Below, piece by piece: positions 38,048 to 49,694 of a stretch of DNA of 64,000 bases. Position 1 is the stretch's first letter. Each line of letters starts with the position of its first letter. Source of the stretch: Leucaena leucocephala (lineage: Eukaryota; Streptophyta; Magnoliopsida; Fabales; Fabaceae); NCBI GenBank assembly GCA_037074615.1, contig CM073558.1, positions 1,479,501 to 1,543,500 on the forward strand. Reading direction: 5' to 3'. The position numbers and the translations under genes are program-made. Under the pieces are notes generated by a model. The model saw only the letters and a list, made by a program, of their open reading frames with translations. It did not search any database and had not been told where the DNA came from.

Positions 38048-40981
38048 ATGGAATGGAATCCTCAAACTCTCCAATTCCTCTCCGAATGCTTCTTCCACAC
38101 CCTCTCTCCCTCGCCGGAGCCTCGCCGCCGCGCTGAAGCCTCTCTCGCCGAGGCTTCCGACCGTCCAAACTACGGCCTCGTCGTGCTCCGCCTTGTCGCC
38201 GAGCCTTCCATCGATGATCAGATCCGTCAAGCGGCCGCCGTCAACTTTAAGAACCACCTCCGTCACCGATGGGTGCCGGCTGCTTCGGATGACGCCAATG
38301 TGCCCACTTTCTCCACGATACTTGACCCGGAAAAGGAACAGATTAAATCATTGATTGTGCCGCTGATGCTTTCGGCCACTCCCAAGATTCAAAGCCAACT
38401 TAGTGAAGCTTTGGCCGTAATTGGTAGGCATGATTTTCCAAAATCGTGGCCTGCGTTGCTTCCTGAGCTCATTTTGAATCTTCAGAAAGCGTCGCAAGCC
38501 TCTGATTATGCTTCTATTAATGGTATTCTTGGTACCGCCAATTCAATTTTTAAAAAGTTTCGATACCAGTATAAAACCAACGATCTTTTGCTTGATTTGA
38601 AGTATTGTCTTGACCTTTTTGCGGCACCTCTACTGGAAATATTTCTCAAAACGGCTTCTTTGATTGATGCCGCCGCAAACTCTGGAGGGCTTGCTGCTGA
38701 TCTTCGTCGCCTTTTTGAGTCACAGAGGTTGTGTTGTAGGATATTTTATTCATTAAATTTTCAGGAGCTGCCTGAGTTTTTTGAGGATCACATGAAGGAG
38801 TGGATGGCTGAATTTCGAAAATACCTCACTACAACTTATCCTGCGCTTGAGAATAGTGGTCCTGACGGTCTTGCACTTGTAGATGAGCTTCGAGCTGCAG
38901 TTTGTGAGAATATCAATCTTTATATGGAAAAGAACGAGGAGGAGTTTCAAGGATTCCTGAATGATTTTGCACTTGCTGTGTGGACCTTACTGGGGAATGT
39001 GTCCCAGTCTTCTAGCCGTGATCAGCTGGCTATCACAGCAATCAAGTTTTTGACCACTATTAGCACTAGTGTGAAGCACTCCTTGTTTGCTAGTGAAGGA
39101 GTTATACCACAGATTTGTCAGGGCATTGTGATCCCGAATGTAAGGTTGAGGGAAGATGATGAGGAACTCTTTGAAATGAATTATATTGAGTTTATTAGGA
39201 GAGATATGGAAGGTAGTGATCTTGATACTAGGAGGAGGATTGCTTGTGAGCTACTCAAAGGGATTGCAACAAATTATGGTGATACCGTCAGAAGCATTGT
39301 CTCCGCACAAATACAAACTTTATTAAGTTCTTTTGCTGCAAATCCAGTGGTAAATTGGAAGGACAAGGATTGTGCTATATACTTGGTAGTTTCTCTTGCA
39401 ACCAAGAAGGCTGGAGCTAGTTATGTCTCAACAGAACTTGTTGATGTTCAGAGCTTTTTTGAATCTGTTATTGTCCCAGAGCTGCAGAGTCCAGATGTGA
39501 ACGGGCATCCCATGCTTAAGGCGGGTGCTCTCAAATTTTTTACTATGTTCCGGAGTCATATATCAAAACACATAGCATTAAAGTTTTTTCCAGATTTGGT
39601 CCGTTTCCTTTCTGCAGAATCAAATGTTGTTCATTCTTATGCTGCAAGTTGTATTGAAAAACTCTTGTTGGTAAAGGATGAGGGTGGTAGAGCCCGTTAT
39701 ACATCAGCTGACATTAATCCCGTATTCCCTGTGCTGATGAACAGTCTTTTCAGTGCCCTGAAGCTCCCAGAGTCTGAAGAAAATCAATATGTAATGAAGT
39801 GTATCATGAGGGTTCTTGGGGTTGCAGATACATCTGTTGAAGTTGCCCGAATCTGTATTGAGAGTTTAGCCTCTATTCTTGGTGAGGTTTGCAGAAATCC
39901 AAAAAATCCCATCTTCAATCATTATCTCTTTGAGTCTGTGGCGATTCTTGTAAAGAGGGCCTGTGAGAGGGATTTGTCTCTTGTATCCGTTTTTGAAGCA
40001 AGTCTCTTCCCTAGGCTTGAAATAATATTGACCAATGATGTTACTGAATTTTTCCCATACACATTTCAGTTGCTTGCTCAACTTGTTGAGTTGAACAAGC
40101 CACCTGTCCCAGCAATCTACATGCAGATATTTGAGATCCTTTTGTCACCTGATTCTTGGAAAAGAGGTCCAAATGTTCCTGCACTTGTGCGTCTTCTCCA
40201 GGCCTTCCTTCACAAGGCTCCCCATGAGGTCAGCCAAGAGGGTAGACTGAGTAAGGTGCTTGGCATATTTGACTTACTCATCCAATCTCCTAGCACAACT
40301 GAGCAAGGATTTTATGTGCTTAATACTGTCATTGAGAGTCTTGAGTATGCTGTCATTGAACCTTATATTTCTCACATTTGGGTTGCCATTTTCAGAGTGC
40401 TTGAAAAGAGGCGAACAGTAAAGCTTATTAAGTCTCTTTTAATATTCATGTCACTCTTTCTGATTAAGCATGGTCCTTCTAAACTTGTTGGGACTATGAA
40501 TAGCGTCCAGGGTGATGTATTTGCTCTGATTCTAAAGCAAATTTGGATTCCTAATCTAAAGCTCATTACGGGAGCTATTGAACTCAAGTTGACTGCTGTT
40601 GCTTCAACTAGACTTATATGTGAATCTCCAATCTTCTTAGATGCTGCCGCTGCTGAATCCTGGGGGAAGATGGTTGACAGCATTGTCACCCTTCTTTCAC
40701 GGCCAGAAGAGGATAGAGTTGAGAATGAGCCTGACATGCCAGATATTACAGAAAATGTGGGTTATACTGCCACCTTTGTTCGTCTTTACAATGCTGGAAA
40801 GAAAGAAGAGGATCCACTGAAAGATATAAGAGATCCAAGGGAATTTTTTGTGGCTTCATTGTCCCAACTTTCTTCACTTTCTCCTGGGAGGTACCCTCAG
40901 ATCATTAGTGAAAATGTCGATCCAACAAATCAAGCAGCATTGGTTCAGCTTTGCCAAACTTATAATCGCCTAATAGCCTGA
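38048..40981 (+). CDS. CAS: exportin-2 (CAS/CSE1 homologue)
   Basis: Nuclear export receptor of the importin-beta superfamily. With RanGTP it carries importin-alpha back to the cytoplasm after cargo release. One uninterrupted 977-codon frame, matching the family length (about 970 residues). The importin-beta N-terminal domain is at about 25-100 (EASLAEASDRPNYGL, then AVNFKNHLRHRW). The Cse1 HEAT-repeat region follows to about 520 (SEALAVIGRHDFPKSWPALL near 120-140) and the C-terminal CAS/CSE1 domain runs from about 520 to 950. The start MEWNPQTLQFLSECF agrees with plant homologues, and the ATG has A at -3 and G at +4. Lack of introns is, to my knowledge, also seen in Arabidopsis CAS and does not suggest a retrocopy here, since the frame is fully intact. 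Confidence 0.97.
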   Translation: MEWNPQTLQFLSECFFHTLSPSPEPRRRAEASLAEASDRPNYGLVVLRLVAEPSIDDQIRQAAAVNFKNHLRHRWVPAASDDANVPTFSTILDPEKEQIKSLIVPLMLSATPKIQSQLSEALAVIGRHDFPKSWPALLPELILNLQKASQASDYASINGILGTANSIFKKFRYQYKTNDLLLDLKYCLDLFAAPLLEIFLKTASLIDAAANSGGLAADLRRLFESQRLCCRIFYSLNFQELPEFFEDHMKEWMAEFRKYLTTTYPALENSGPDGLALVDELRAAVCENINLYMEKNEEEFQGFLNDFALAVWTLLGNVSQSSSRDQLAITAIKFLTTISTSVKHSLFASEGVIPQICQGIVIPNVRLREDDEELFEMNYIEFIRRDMEGSDLDTRRRIACELLKGIATNYGDTVRSIVSAQIQTLLSSFAANPVVNWKDKDCAIYLVVSLATKKAGASYVSTELVDVQSFFESVIVPELQSPDVNGHPMLKAGALKFFTMFRSHISKHIALKFFPDLVRFLSAESNVVHSYAASCIEKLLLVKDEGGRARYTSADINPVFPVLMNSLFSALKLPESEENQYVMKCIMRVLGVADTSVEVARICIESLASILGEVCRNPKNPIFNHYLFESVAILVKRACERDLSLVSVFEASLFPRLEIILTNDVTEFFPYTFQLLAQLVELNKPPVPAIYMQIFEILLSPDSWKRGPNVPALVRLLQAFLHKAPHEVSQEGRLSKVLGIFDLLIQSPSTTEQGFYVLNTVIESLEYAVIEPYISHIWVAIFRVLEKRRTVKLIKSLLIFMSLFLIKHGPSKLVGTMNSVQGDVFALILKQIWIPNLKLITGAIELKLTAVASTRLICESPIFLDAAAAESWGKMVDSIVTLLSRPEEDRVENEPDMPDITENVGYTATFVRLYNAGKKEEDPLKDIRDPREFFVASLSQLSSLSPGRYPQIISENVDPTNQAALVQLCQTYNRLIA

Positions 40982-41227
40982 GTAAGTGGAAGCGAATGAT
41001 GCTTTATTTCCCATTTTTTGATCTGTCAATTATTGGATTAGAAATGTTCTGAGAGTATTAGTTTTGTCAATCTTGTTGTAACATTTTCTGCACAAGTTTG
41101 TCCTTCACATTATCAATCTATCATTTCATTTGGACCTTGGATGAATGTATTATTATCAAATTAGTTTCTGTGCGAGTTTTCAGGCAGTTTCATGCTTTTT
41201 TAAAATTTTATACATGAATATGTAGGC

Positions 41228-41233
41228 AATAAA
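41228..41233 (+). terminator. candidate polyadenylation signal of exportin-2
   Basis: AATAAA about 250 bases after the stop codon, within a moderately AT-rich 3' flank. Plant signals are degenerate, so this is only a candidate. Confidence 0.4.
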
Positions 41234-42583
41234 ATAATTTAAATTTTATTGTGCTAGTTCCATGTAGATAGGTTCTTTGTTGCTGCTGTTCTTCCTCAGG
41301 TTCATTTTTCCGCCCCTTTCCCCTCCTTTTAAGAAATGAAAATAGACGTTAAGGAATCATAAATATTCATCTTTGGTAGAAGTAACAATTGTAAATGAAT
41401 CTGAATAACAAGACTCTCAAAATTCTATAAATGTTCAATAAGCATACGCGGGAGAATCAAAGCTGGCTAACTATGCTGGGCTTAATTTGATACCAAGAAT
41501 ACCAGTTTTGATATGCTTATCTTGGAATTTGTAGGCCAGTTATCTGTGAGATTTTACTGTGGGAAGTTTTTCATTATTGTCAAATGACAGGAAAAATCTG
41601 AGGTGAGGTTGATGCTTGTCATGCACTCTTGCTATGAAAATTATATATCTCATATGCTTTTGATGCTTACAAAATTTCTCTATTTTTGGTCTCTATTTCC
41701 TCCAGTTTCTTAGGGGAAACTTTAGGTCCATTTCTCCATTTCTGCGACACATGAGCTGTTCACCTTATTTGACAACTTTTGATTTGGGTCCCAACTGCCT
41801 GTGCATAGCTATTGTGGGGCACCTTTGTATGCAACATGCTAGAATATCTCGCTCCTTTGGCATTTTAGTCGAGAAATTAAATTACCACAGTTGATCTTTT
41901 ATCATCTTTGGCATTTGCGTGTAGTGGCGGAGACTGAGGTTAGAACTTGTGTTACAAGTGCACCTTTTGCTTGTCTAATGATCTTATGTAGTGGCAGAGA
42001 CTGAGGTTGAAACTTGTGCGACAAGTGTACCTTTTGCGTGTGTAATAATCTTTAATCCTCATTATTATTCTTATATCTTTTTTATGCTTCAATTTTCCAA
42101 TTTAGTTGAGAATGACCCAGATGAGTTCTTTCCTTCCATTTGCTCTACTCCACAGGATTTTATGCTGGAATCGAATTTAACGGATTAATGTTGGGTTGGG
42201 AAGAGTTATCTGCGGCATTCATGAGCTAGGTGATGGTACTACCCTGATACAATGTGGAATCAAATCAGTATTCAATCATCAATTTTTGCTCCTGCCATGA
42301 TTTTACATGAAGAACTGGGATTTTTTGTTCGAATCTTGATTGAATCCCTGAGATCTGTGCATGGGTTTGGAGTGTCATGTCTGTTGGGTTTGGGTGTAAA
42401 ATTATTGCCGTTCTTACCATTGTGGGTCTTGCTGTCTGTTCAGTATGCATATGAGCAAATTGTAACAAATATTAAGGTCCAGTTTTTTTTTTTTTTTTGA
42501 GATTGCGTATGAAAGTAATTTGGACTGTCAAGTCCTGACTTTATTATAATTGTTTTGCGTTTTACTTTATTTTATTTAAACTT
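41234..42583. other. downstream flank of exportin-2 with no supported gene
   Basis: Composition is less AT-rich than the following DNA, so part of it may still be transcribed. Short open frames exist at 41991-42188 and 42252-42500 but show no family resemblance and no splice-linked context. A 67-bp tandem duplication is listed separately. Confidence 0.45.
41921..42054. repeat. 67-bp tandem duplication
   Basis: Copies at 41921-41987 and 41988-42054, each starting GTAGTGGC-GAGACTGAGGTT and differing at about ten positions. No gaps are needed. The level of divergence suggests an old duplication. Confidence 0.85.
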
Positions 42584-42842
42584 GGAAAAACTATTCTTAA
42601 GGAACCTTATAGTTTTTTTTCAATTTTTAATTTGGTAACTGTGTTTTTCTATCTTTATTAAATCTTTTAATTTTACTATTAGTACAGTTAGTTTATGTAC
42701 ACGATTAACAATGCTAATAGAGTAGTTACATGAGCTAATTATGTTAATAAGTGAAATTAAATTATTTAATAAGGACAGAAAAATACTCGAGTATTAAATT
42801 AAAACTTGAAGGAAATTATAAATATCTCAAAAATAGTTTCGC
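42584..42842. mobile_element. MITE with about 110-bp terminal inverted repeats
   Basis: A 259-bp element that is mostly two inverted arms. The left starts GGAAAAACTATTCTTAAGG and the reverse complement of the right starts GCGAAACTATTTTTGAGA. Further in they share TTTTAATTT, TTTTTCT, CTTATTAAAT and TTTAATTT in order. The flanks TTTAAACTT (42575-42583) and TTTAATTTT (42843-42851) agree at 7 of 9 positions, compatible with an eroded 9-bp target duplication. Confidence 0.7.
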
Positions 42843-43080
42843 TTTAATTTTGGAAAGAAGCAAATTGTTAGGTTTTCTGTTTAATATTGATGCATAGTGG
42901 CATACTTTCACCTTTTTGTGTGTCAAACGAGTCTCACAAAAGAAAATTTCCAGTTTTATTTAAAAATCTAACAACTCTAAGTTGAGAACAGATTATTACG
43001 AAAAAAGAAAAACAAACGAAGCTGGAATTTTTTTTTTTTTGTTAAACATAAATATAGATAATATTGTTTTAAGTATTTTA

Positions 43081-43255
43081 TGATTCTAAATTTGGGTACT
43101 TTTCAGTGGGTATTGAATTTTGTTCCGTTAGATTTAACTTTATTGGTTAAACAATTTTTTTTTTATATTGCATGATTCTAAATATGGGTACTTTTCAGTG
43201 GGTATTGAATTTTATTCCGTTAGGTTTAACTTTATTAGTTAAACAGATTTTTTTT
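43081..43255. repeat. 92-bp tandem duplication
   Basis: TGATTCTAAATTTGGGTACT at 43081 recurs as TGATTCTAAATATGGGTACT at 43173. The copies share GTACTTTTCAGTGGGTATTG and a GTTAAACA-poly(T) end. Two copies, the second slightly shorter, about 93% identical by eye. Confidence 0.9.
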
Positions 43256-43605
43256 ATATATAAATTTAAGTGAATTTAGTTTCAGTCTCCCGTTAATACT
43301 ATAATATAGCCTTAAAAAAGTTTTATAAAAAATTTATAAAATTATCTACTAAATGAGTTCCCAGTAACAAAAATTGAACTTAAATTCTTGGGGCATATGA
43401 AAGGCTGCTGGTTAAACAAAACTAGAATTGATTTGAAGAACAACTAATATGACACTGCTTCAAAGGCCGAGGTAGCATCATTCTTCATTGATGTCCAATT
43501 ATGTTTGTGGGCTTCCTTAGAATTGGATCTTAATCTGTCAGTCACCATGAGCGAAAATGATGTTATGTTGCCCCACGCATGAATTGAGTTAACGAAAAAA
43601 ATGAG

Positions 43606-44475
43606 ATATATAATTATTTAAAATACATCTAATATTTAATAAGTATTATTTTATTATAATTTTAGTTATAACTTTTAGAGAGATATGTTAACTCTTAAGT
43701 ATTAGGTTTACATTTAAGGGTAATTGACGACTTGTCCTGCCTAATATTAATATCATCTAAGAGAAAAAGAAACTTTACTTTACCTTTAAATCGTAATGAG
43801 TTCAGCCTCTTTTCAAAAATTTTTGTACAAAAAAATGTTATATTGCCCTAAGATTAATCAAGAAATTTGATCACATTTTATTTAAATTTTGTTCAACACT
43901 AAATATATCTTGTACTTAATTATTTTTTAAATTAAAAAACCTTTTCATACTCAATAATCATGACAAGGATGAGGCAAGCAGATATTAAAAACATGAAGAA
44001 TCAAAGTCCATAGATCATAATTATGCCATTGATGAGAGAAGTTTTACATTCAAATGCAATACTTTGATTAGGTCCTTTCCCATTTAGACTATTAAAATTG
44101 TTTAGTGACGCAATGGATTTATTTATTTTTATTTATCTATTTTGTAATTAATCCAATCACAAACTACAGTGAGGATTATGAATTCATGATTATGCCAAAA
44201 TAACAGCAAAATAATTTTTTATTTAGCCATTTATTTTTTTATACAAAAATTTTAGAAAAAGAGTTGGCTTACCCACGATCCAAAGATAGGGTAAAGTCTA
44301 TTTTTCTCTTAGGCGATACCAATATCTAGTAAGACGAATCGTCAATTACCCTCCAACATAATAAACTTAGGCACCTATAAATTAAGATGCATTCACAAAT
44401 ATTACTACTATAACTACAATAAAATAGTACTCTCTAAAGATTCAATATGTTCTAAATAGCTGTATATTTTATCTT
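43606..44475. mobile_element. fold-back element with about 240-bp inverted arms
   Basis: The left arm (about 43606-43848) and right arm (about 44232-44475) are inverted copies. Shared blocks in order are: TATTATTTTATTATAATT-like, AGAGAG, GGGTAATTGACGA, a TATTAATATC-like block, CTAAGAGAAAAA, an ACTTTACC-like block, and TTTTTGTACAAAAAAAT-like at the inner edge. About 380 bp of non-coding AT-rich DNA lies between. A diverged solo copy of the arm is at 25225-25450. No transposase and no clear target duplication were found. It could be a large MITE or two nearby insertions of the same repeat in opposite orientation. Confidence 0.7.
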
Positions 44476-45521
44476 TTTATTAGTTAAATTTACATACACG
44501 ATAAGTTTATTTAACCATTTTAAAGTATCATCTTTCTCACTCATCACCTTTTTGGGTGACAAACATCCAACAATCTTCATAACAATGAATTGTTTACTTT
44601 ATTTATTTTCAATAAACTCTATAACTAGCTATTAACTTTATTTCTTCCCGTGATTATTAACTTTTAATAACTACAAGTATTTCCTCTATAATGCATATAC
44701 CACTTAATCATGTTTGGAAAAATTATTGAAAGATCTCCTATTCTAAAATTGTCTAAAGGTACCTAGATTTGCTTAATGATCTAAACTTACTTTTAGTATG
44801 TATAACTCTTTTTTAAATATATATATAATATATTTTTAATTATGTATATAACAGAAGATATTTTTACACACAATTAAAAAAAATACACTTATTCAAAGAC
44901 ATGTCTTCAGATATCTTTGAATAATATATTTTGCAAATGAATTTTTTTTAGTAATTTTCTAAAAATATAAAACTAGTTTACCTAATTACCAAAAATTTTA
45001 TGCACAAAGAAGATACTTAGTATCTTAACTCAACCAATACTTTTCTTGAACTCACATTTTTTCTGAGGCACACAAAACGAGAGAAAGAACAAAGGAAGTT
45101 GCAAAGGAAAGTGACTGAGAAGATACCAAGAAACACACGCATTAATTAATTAATTAATTAATATGAAGTTGAATAACAAAGAGACAATAATTTGAGGCCT
45201 AATTGACATTGTTATAAACAAATGGCTTTTAATTAAACTAACTGAAAAGTACAACCACAACATGCTTCCACTAAACGTTCTTTAATGAACATCTTTTTCT
45301 ATGGCCTTAATTAATTAATTAACCCTTAAACAAATAATTGATTGCTGTGAATAATGGTTCTTTCATAACATCTCTCTCTGTTCCTCTTTTGCTTTTTTTC
45401 TTTCTTTTTTTTGGTGATTGTTGAGAGGACAATCAAGTTTCCTCTGTTAGATAGGACCCTGTGGGCATTCGGCTTTTTGGGCTTTACATTTATATCCCTC
45501 TGCTACATGCGCCCCCCACCA

Positions 45522-45534
45522 CCCCCCCCCCCCC
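45522..45534. repeat. poly-C run (13)
   Basis: Thirteen C bases, preceded by GCCCCCCACCA. Confidence 0.95.
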
Positions 45535-47694
45535 AAATATTATTTTTTTACCTTGCATTATTTTAATTATTCATGTTTCTTATTCCTTCCTTTTTTTTCA
45601 TTTTATCTATTTCCCTTACTCAAAAAGGTTTTACAGTACAATAGAAATATGACGTGTAATAGAAACTTAATACTAGTAGAAAATATTTTCAAATATTGAG
45701 GAAAACTTATTTATAAAGACTGTATAAATATATTCGTAAAACCTTCTTTAAATTTTAGAATTTACCTAAATCCTTATTACTTTTTTGCACTCATCGTATC
45801 ATTATCCCTTAATATTAATATTAACAGACAAATATATTACTTATTTTATTTCAATTACAAAACTATTTTAAAAGTTTAAGATTATTTTGTCCTTTTTAAA
45901 TAACACCTACCTTCGAGATTCTTAACACATAATCATGTTAGGATTAAAAGGATGATTAGAAGAAAAGTGTACGGACACCTCCATTTTAGGCCCTCTTAGT
46001 TTTTGCCAAATTCCTACTTCTTTAAAATAAATAGAGTTTTTAATCTTTCTTTTATCGGAAAATAAAACTCATGATAATCAAGTAGAAAATGATCTAAGCA
46101 AGATTTTTGTTTTTAATATATTTAATAATTATTACGGCACCAAAAATAAACCAAATATGAAAATACATCCTTTTATCTTATCTACTCTGAGCAATAAGCG
46201 TATATATTCCATTCTAATATTATGAAAAATTACATGCAAGAACATCCCTGCATGGAAATCTAGGGTCATATGCAATGAATATTGTTTTATAAAAAATAAT
46301 TAAAAAATTTAATTGCCAGTGGTAAATTTTAAAATGTAAAAGTACATTTTATTTATTTGAAAAGCAAACCAACATTAGGCATCTGATTCTCTGTAAAAGT
46401 CAACAAGAGCTCCGAATAATTCACATATTTTCAACACTAAAATTCACATATTTATTCAAGAGATGGAGATATTTAAATTAAATATGCCTAAACTACCTGC
46501 TCGTTTATTACATATAATCCAAAGATTGGATCTTTTAAGTTATGAATTTATAAAATGAATTAGAAATAAAAAAAATGGAATAAAATTAAGCATGGATTCA
46601 AATTTTGACATTGATAGAACATTTTTATAATAAATAAATAAATAAGAGGAGAATTAAATAAAATATAAAATTTTTAGTAAGATATGACCAAATCTCGTAG
46701 TTTGGACAGAATTAAAAATATGCATAATTTGATTAATTAAGAAGGGGGTCCCACAAATTAAACCTTAAAAATAGTGAGAAGGTGGTATGCCACCCAGGAG
46801 ATGCTCGTAATGATCGACTTGTACATCATTGTCTTCAAATGTTTTCCAACACCAGATAATAATTCTTTAATTTTTTTAATTATACCCTTAATTAATTTAG
46901 GGATATGGATGTACAGATTTCAAACTTACTAACTAATAACACCTAATCATGCTCATTCTTTATGAAATCCTAAGCCACTTTGCACTAAGACCAAGATTAA
47001 TTGACTAACCCTCCTTCGCCACCCTAATCCAGATGTTTATAATATAATTAAGAAAAGTTTATCAGTTCAGTGTTAATAAAAATTGATTTAGTTGATAAAA
47101 TGCAACTCATTTCTGTGATATGAAAATTTTATCAATATTTATAAGAATTTTATTAATAGATATTTTGTAAATATTTCTCTTTATCTTTGTACATCTTCTG
47201 AGCTTTCTTGTTTGCTATTATTTTGATAGAGCTTCAAATCCTAATCTAAGGATAGGGTTCTTCTCTTGAAAGAAAGTTAATTTATATCACATATGAATGC
47301 TTTTTATTACAATTTTTTGGTATATTTAGACCAATTTTTTTTTTAAAAAAATTAAAGATTAAAGAATAAATTTATTACAGCGATTTTTCTTAACTTTAAG
47401 TGACAAATTTACCTCTATATATAATATAAAAAGCTTCAATATAATACATTATTTATAGGTTATGCACAATGTAGCTCATGATCCATGCTAATTTTATAAA
47501 TATGATAATTAATTAATTTTATGTTCCCAAAGGCTAGCAATGTGAAAAGGGGTTTCATCTTTATTATTAGTTCTTACTGTACCTCTCTTGATAACCCATA
47601 GTAATGTGAACATAACATATAGAAGATTCTAGTGAGACACCAATCTTTATGGGAAGAAAAATTAATTAATCGTGAGGAGTATAATCATTTAAAT

Positions 47695-47718
47695 AAGAAG
47701 AAGAAGAAGAAGAAGAAG
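47695..47718. repeat. (AAG)8 microsatellite
   Basis: Eight perfect AAG units. Confidence 0.95.
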
Positions 47719-47901
47719 CCATATTCTTTTCCAAACGATACAATAATAATTTCTTATTTTTATTTGCTGTTATGGACGGAGGGATCGGATCCCTAATCTC
47801 AATGGAATCCATCAGATTTACATGATAAGCCAATTGATCCTTTCCTTCTTAATTATTACCTTTTTTTAAAAAAAAATAATGTGAATGGAGTGATTTCATG
47901 T

Positions 47902-47905
<4 letters not shown>

Positions 47906-47941
<36 letters not shown>
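47906..47941. repeat. (AT)18 microsatellite
   Basis: Eighteen perfect AT units following TATAC. Confidence 0.95.
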
Positions 47942-47944
<3 letters not shown>

Positions 47945-48529
47945 TAATGGTGAAAATTTGGAGCTAAGGGTTGTTGGCCATTATAATTTGCTCAATGATG
48001 GTGGGCCCTCATGATTAGGAATAGCTTAATTACACTAATGATAAACGCCACTCTCATATATTATATATAATGATATTGTGCCCTTAGCCCTCCACCACAC
48101 TTTTTTTCGGGTCTTTTCTGTGAGCAACTTTATTTCTTACATTTGTAAGCTCTGTATTGTTCATCGTTACTAATTAATTAATTCTAACTAAAACACTGCT
48201 TGTTTATGGGGTTGGGTTGATTTTATTCCCATGAAAAATCAATTCAACCCAACGGTTTCAACCAACTGTAGACATATTCGGTTGGTCTACCACAACTGAT
48301 TTGATTAATTTGTTATTTTTTTTTCTGGCTTTGATTTTAGTTTGAGTTGGCTTAATTACTTCTAATTAATTAAATGTACATTTTATAAAAACAAAACTTA
48401 TAATATATTCTACTTAGAGAGGGTGGGGGATCAAATTGAGTAACTTGAGAGAATTATTATGAGTGACATTTTCATTGGGATTGCATTGACCAATGAATAG
48501 GTTTATAAAAGAATAACGGCTACGATTTG

Positions 48530-48990
48530 TTAGAGCTGAATAAAATTTTAAAAGATAATTTCTAAAAAAAAATAATTTTTTAATAATTTTTAAAAAAGAG
48601 TTTTTAGAGAAGAGTTTATGAAAAAAATAATTTTAAATAAATGAGTGTTTAGATAATTATTATAAAAAATATTTTTATTATTAATAAATTATGAAAAATA
48701 GTATGATTATTAAATATAGGGGAGATGAGAAATAAGAGATGAGAGAGAGTGTAGAAGAGAGAGGAGATAGAGTATAAGAAAAAATATAGATAATATAGTA
48801 ATTTGTTAGTCCATAAGCTCTTTTACTGTTATATAAATTATTCTAACCAGTTTAACTGAAAATTTAATTTTAAACAATAGTTTAGTCTAAAAATTATTTT
48901 AAATAAATATAACTGTTTATTTTAAAAAAATTTAAAATTTAAATTTTCTTTAAACTTAAATTTAAATTTAGAGACAACCCAAGCACTTAG
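48530..48990. mobile_element. MITE-like element, copy B (inverted relative to 22820-23289)
   Basis: Matches the reverse complement of copy A through GAATAAAATTTTA, AATAAATGAGTG, TTTTTATTATT-ATAAATTATGAAAAA and AATATAGTAATTTGTTAGT blocks, and through CATAAGCTCTTTTACTGTT. The termini are more eroded than in copy A; the TGTTTGGA end is not clearly kept. A GA-rich insert-like stretch (48720-48775) is longer and purer than in copy A. Confidence 0.6.
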
Positions 48991-49099
48991 TCAAATACAT
49001 TTAGAAATATTGGGATTGTGGACTCAATTATCAACATTATTTACAAAATATAAAGTAATTAAAGAGAATGACTTTGAGTTTGAAGTTTGAAGTTTGAAA

Positions 49100-49112
49100 C
49101 CCCCCCCCCCCC
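49100..49112. repeat. poly-C run (13)
   Basis: Thirteen C bases between GTTTGAAA and AAACTTTA. Confidence 0.95.
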
Positions 49113-49664
49113 AAACTTTACACGGTTTGAAGAGTGGCAATTTAAGTCTCTACCTGACTTATTCGAAAAATATTCTTATAGCTACTAGAAGTTATGACAT
49201 TTTAAAGTGAGCTTTCACACCGAAGCCGGCTTGTCTCTTTTTAACAGTCAACATAAACTCAGTCATTAGTCTAGGCCGACTTTCTTATACTTAATATTGA
49301 CTTTTAAAAGAAATAGTATTTTTAAGAGACTATGCATTATATTATTTTAAATTATATTATTTATAACTCACAAATAGTATTCTCTTACTCTAAAAAGAAT
49401 AAATAATATTTATTATAAATTACTATAGAGATTGTTAACTAAAATTTTTATAAATATCCCATTTAAAGTTTATTATAGTTTTTCTTTTTCTATATTTCTT
49501 TCATTGTTTTTCCTTCATATTTAGTCTTAAAATACATAATTTTAAATATAGATAAAATATTTTTTTATTTTTAAATTAAATTAATAATTTAACCACACCT
49601 ATTTAATTTTGACGTGGTAATTTGAAGTAACCTTGTGCTCATATTTATAATTCATAAATTAATC

Positions 49665-49694
49665 GTGCGTGTGCGTATGCGTGTGCGTATGCGT
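49665..49694. repeat. 12-bp tandem repeat GTGCGTATGCGT
   Basis: A leading GTGCGT is followed by two exact copies of GTGCGTATGCGT (49671-49682 and 49683-49694). Alternating purine-pyrimidine throughout. Confidence 0.95.

Larger units (their letters stand above)
44476..48529. other. AT-rich intergenic DNA with microsatellites
   Basis: No supported gene. Contains (ATTA)n at 45141-45162, a poly-C run at 45522-45534, (AAG)8 at 47695-47718 and (AT)18 at 47906-47941. The ORF covering 45461-45652 on the plus strand is a low-complexity frame across the poly-C run and is not considered real. Confidence 0.55.

Noticed and set aside
38048..40981. Exportin-2 as a processed retrocopy because it lacks introns
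   Set aside because: The frame is fully intact at family length, there is no poly-A tail or target duplication at its end, and intronless CAS genes are normal in plants as far as I know.
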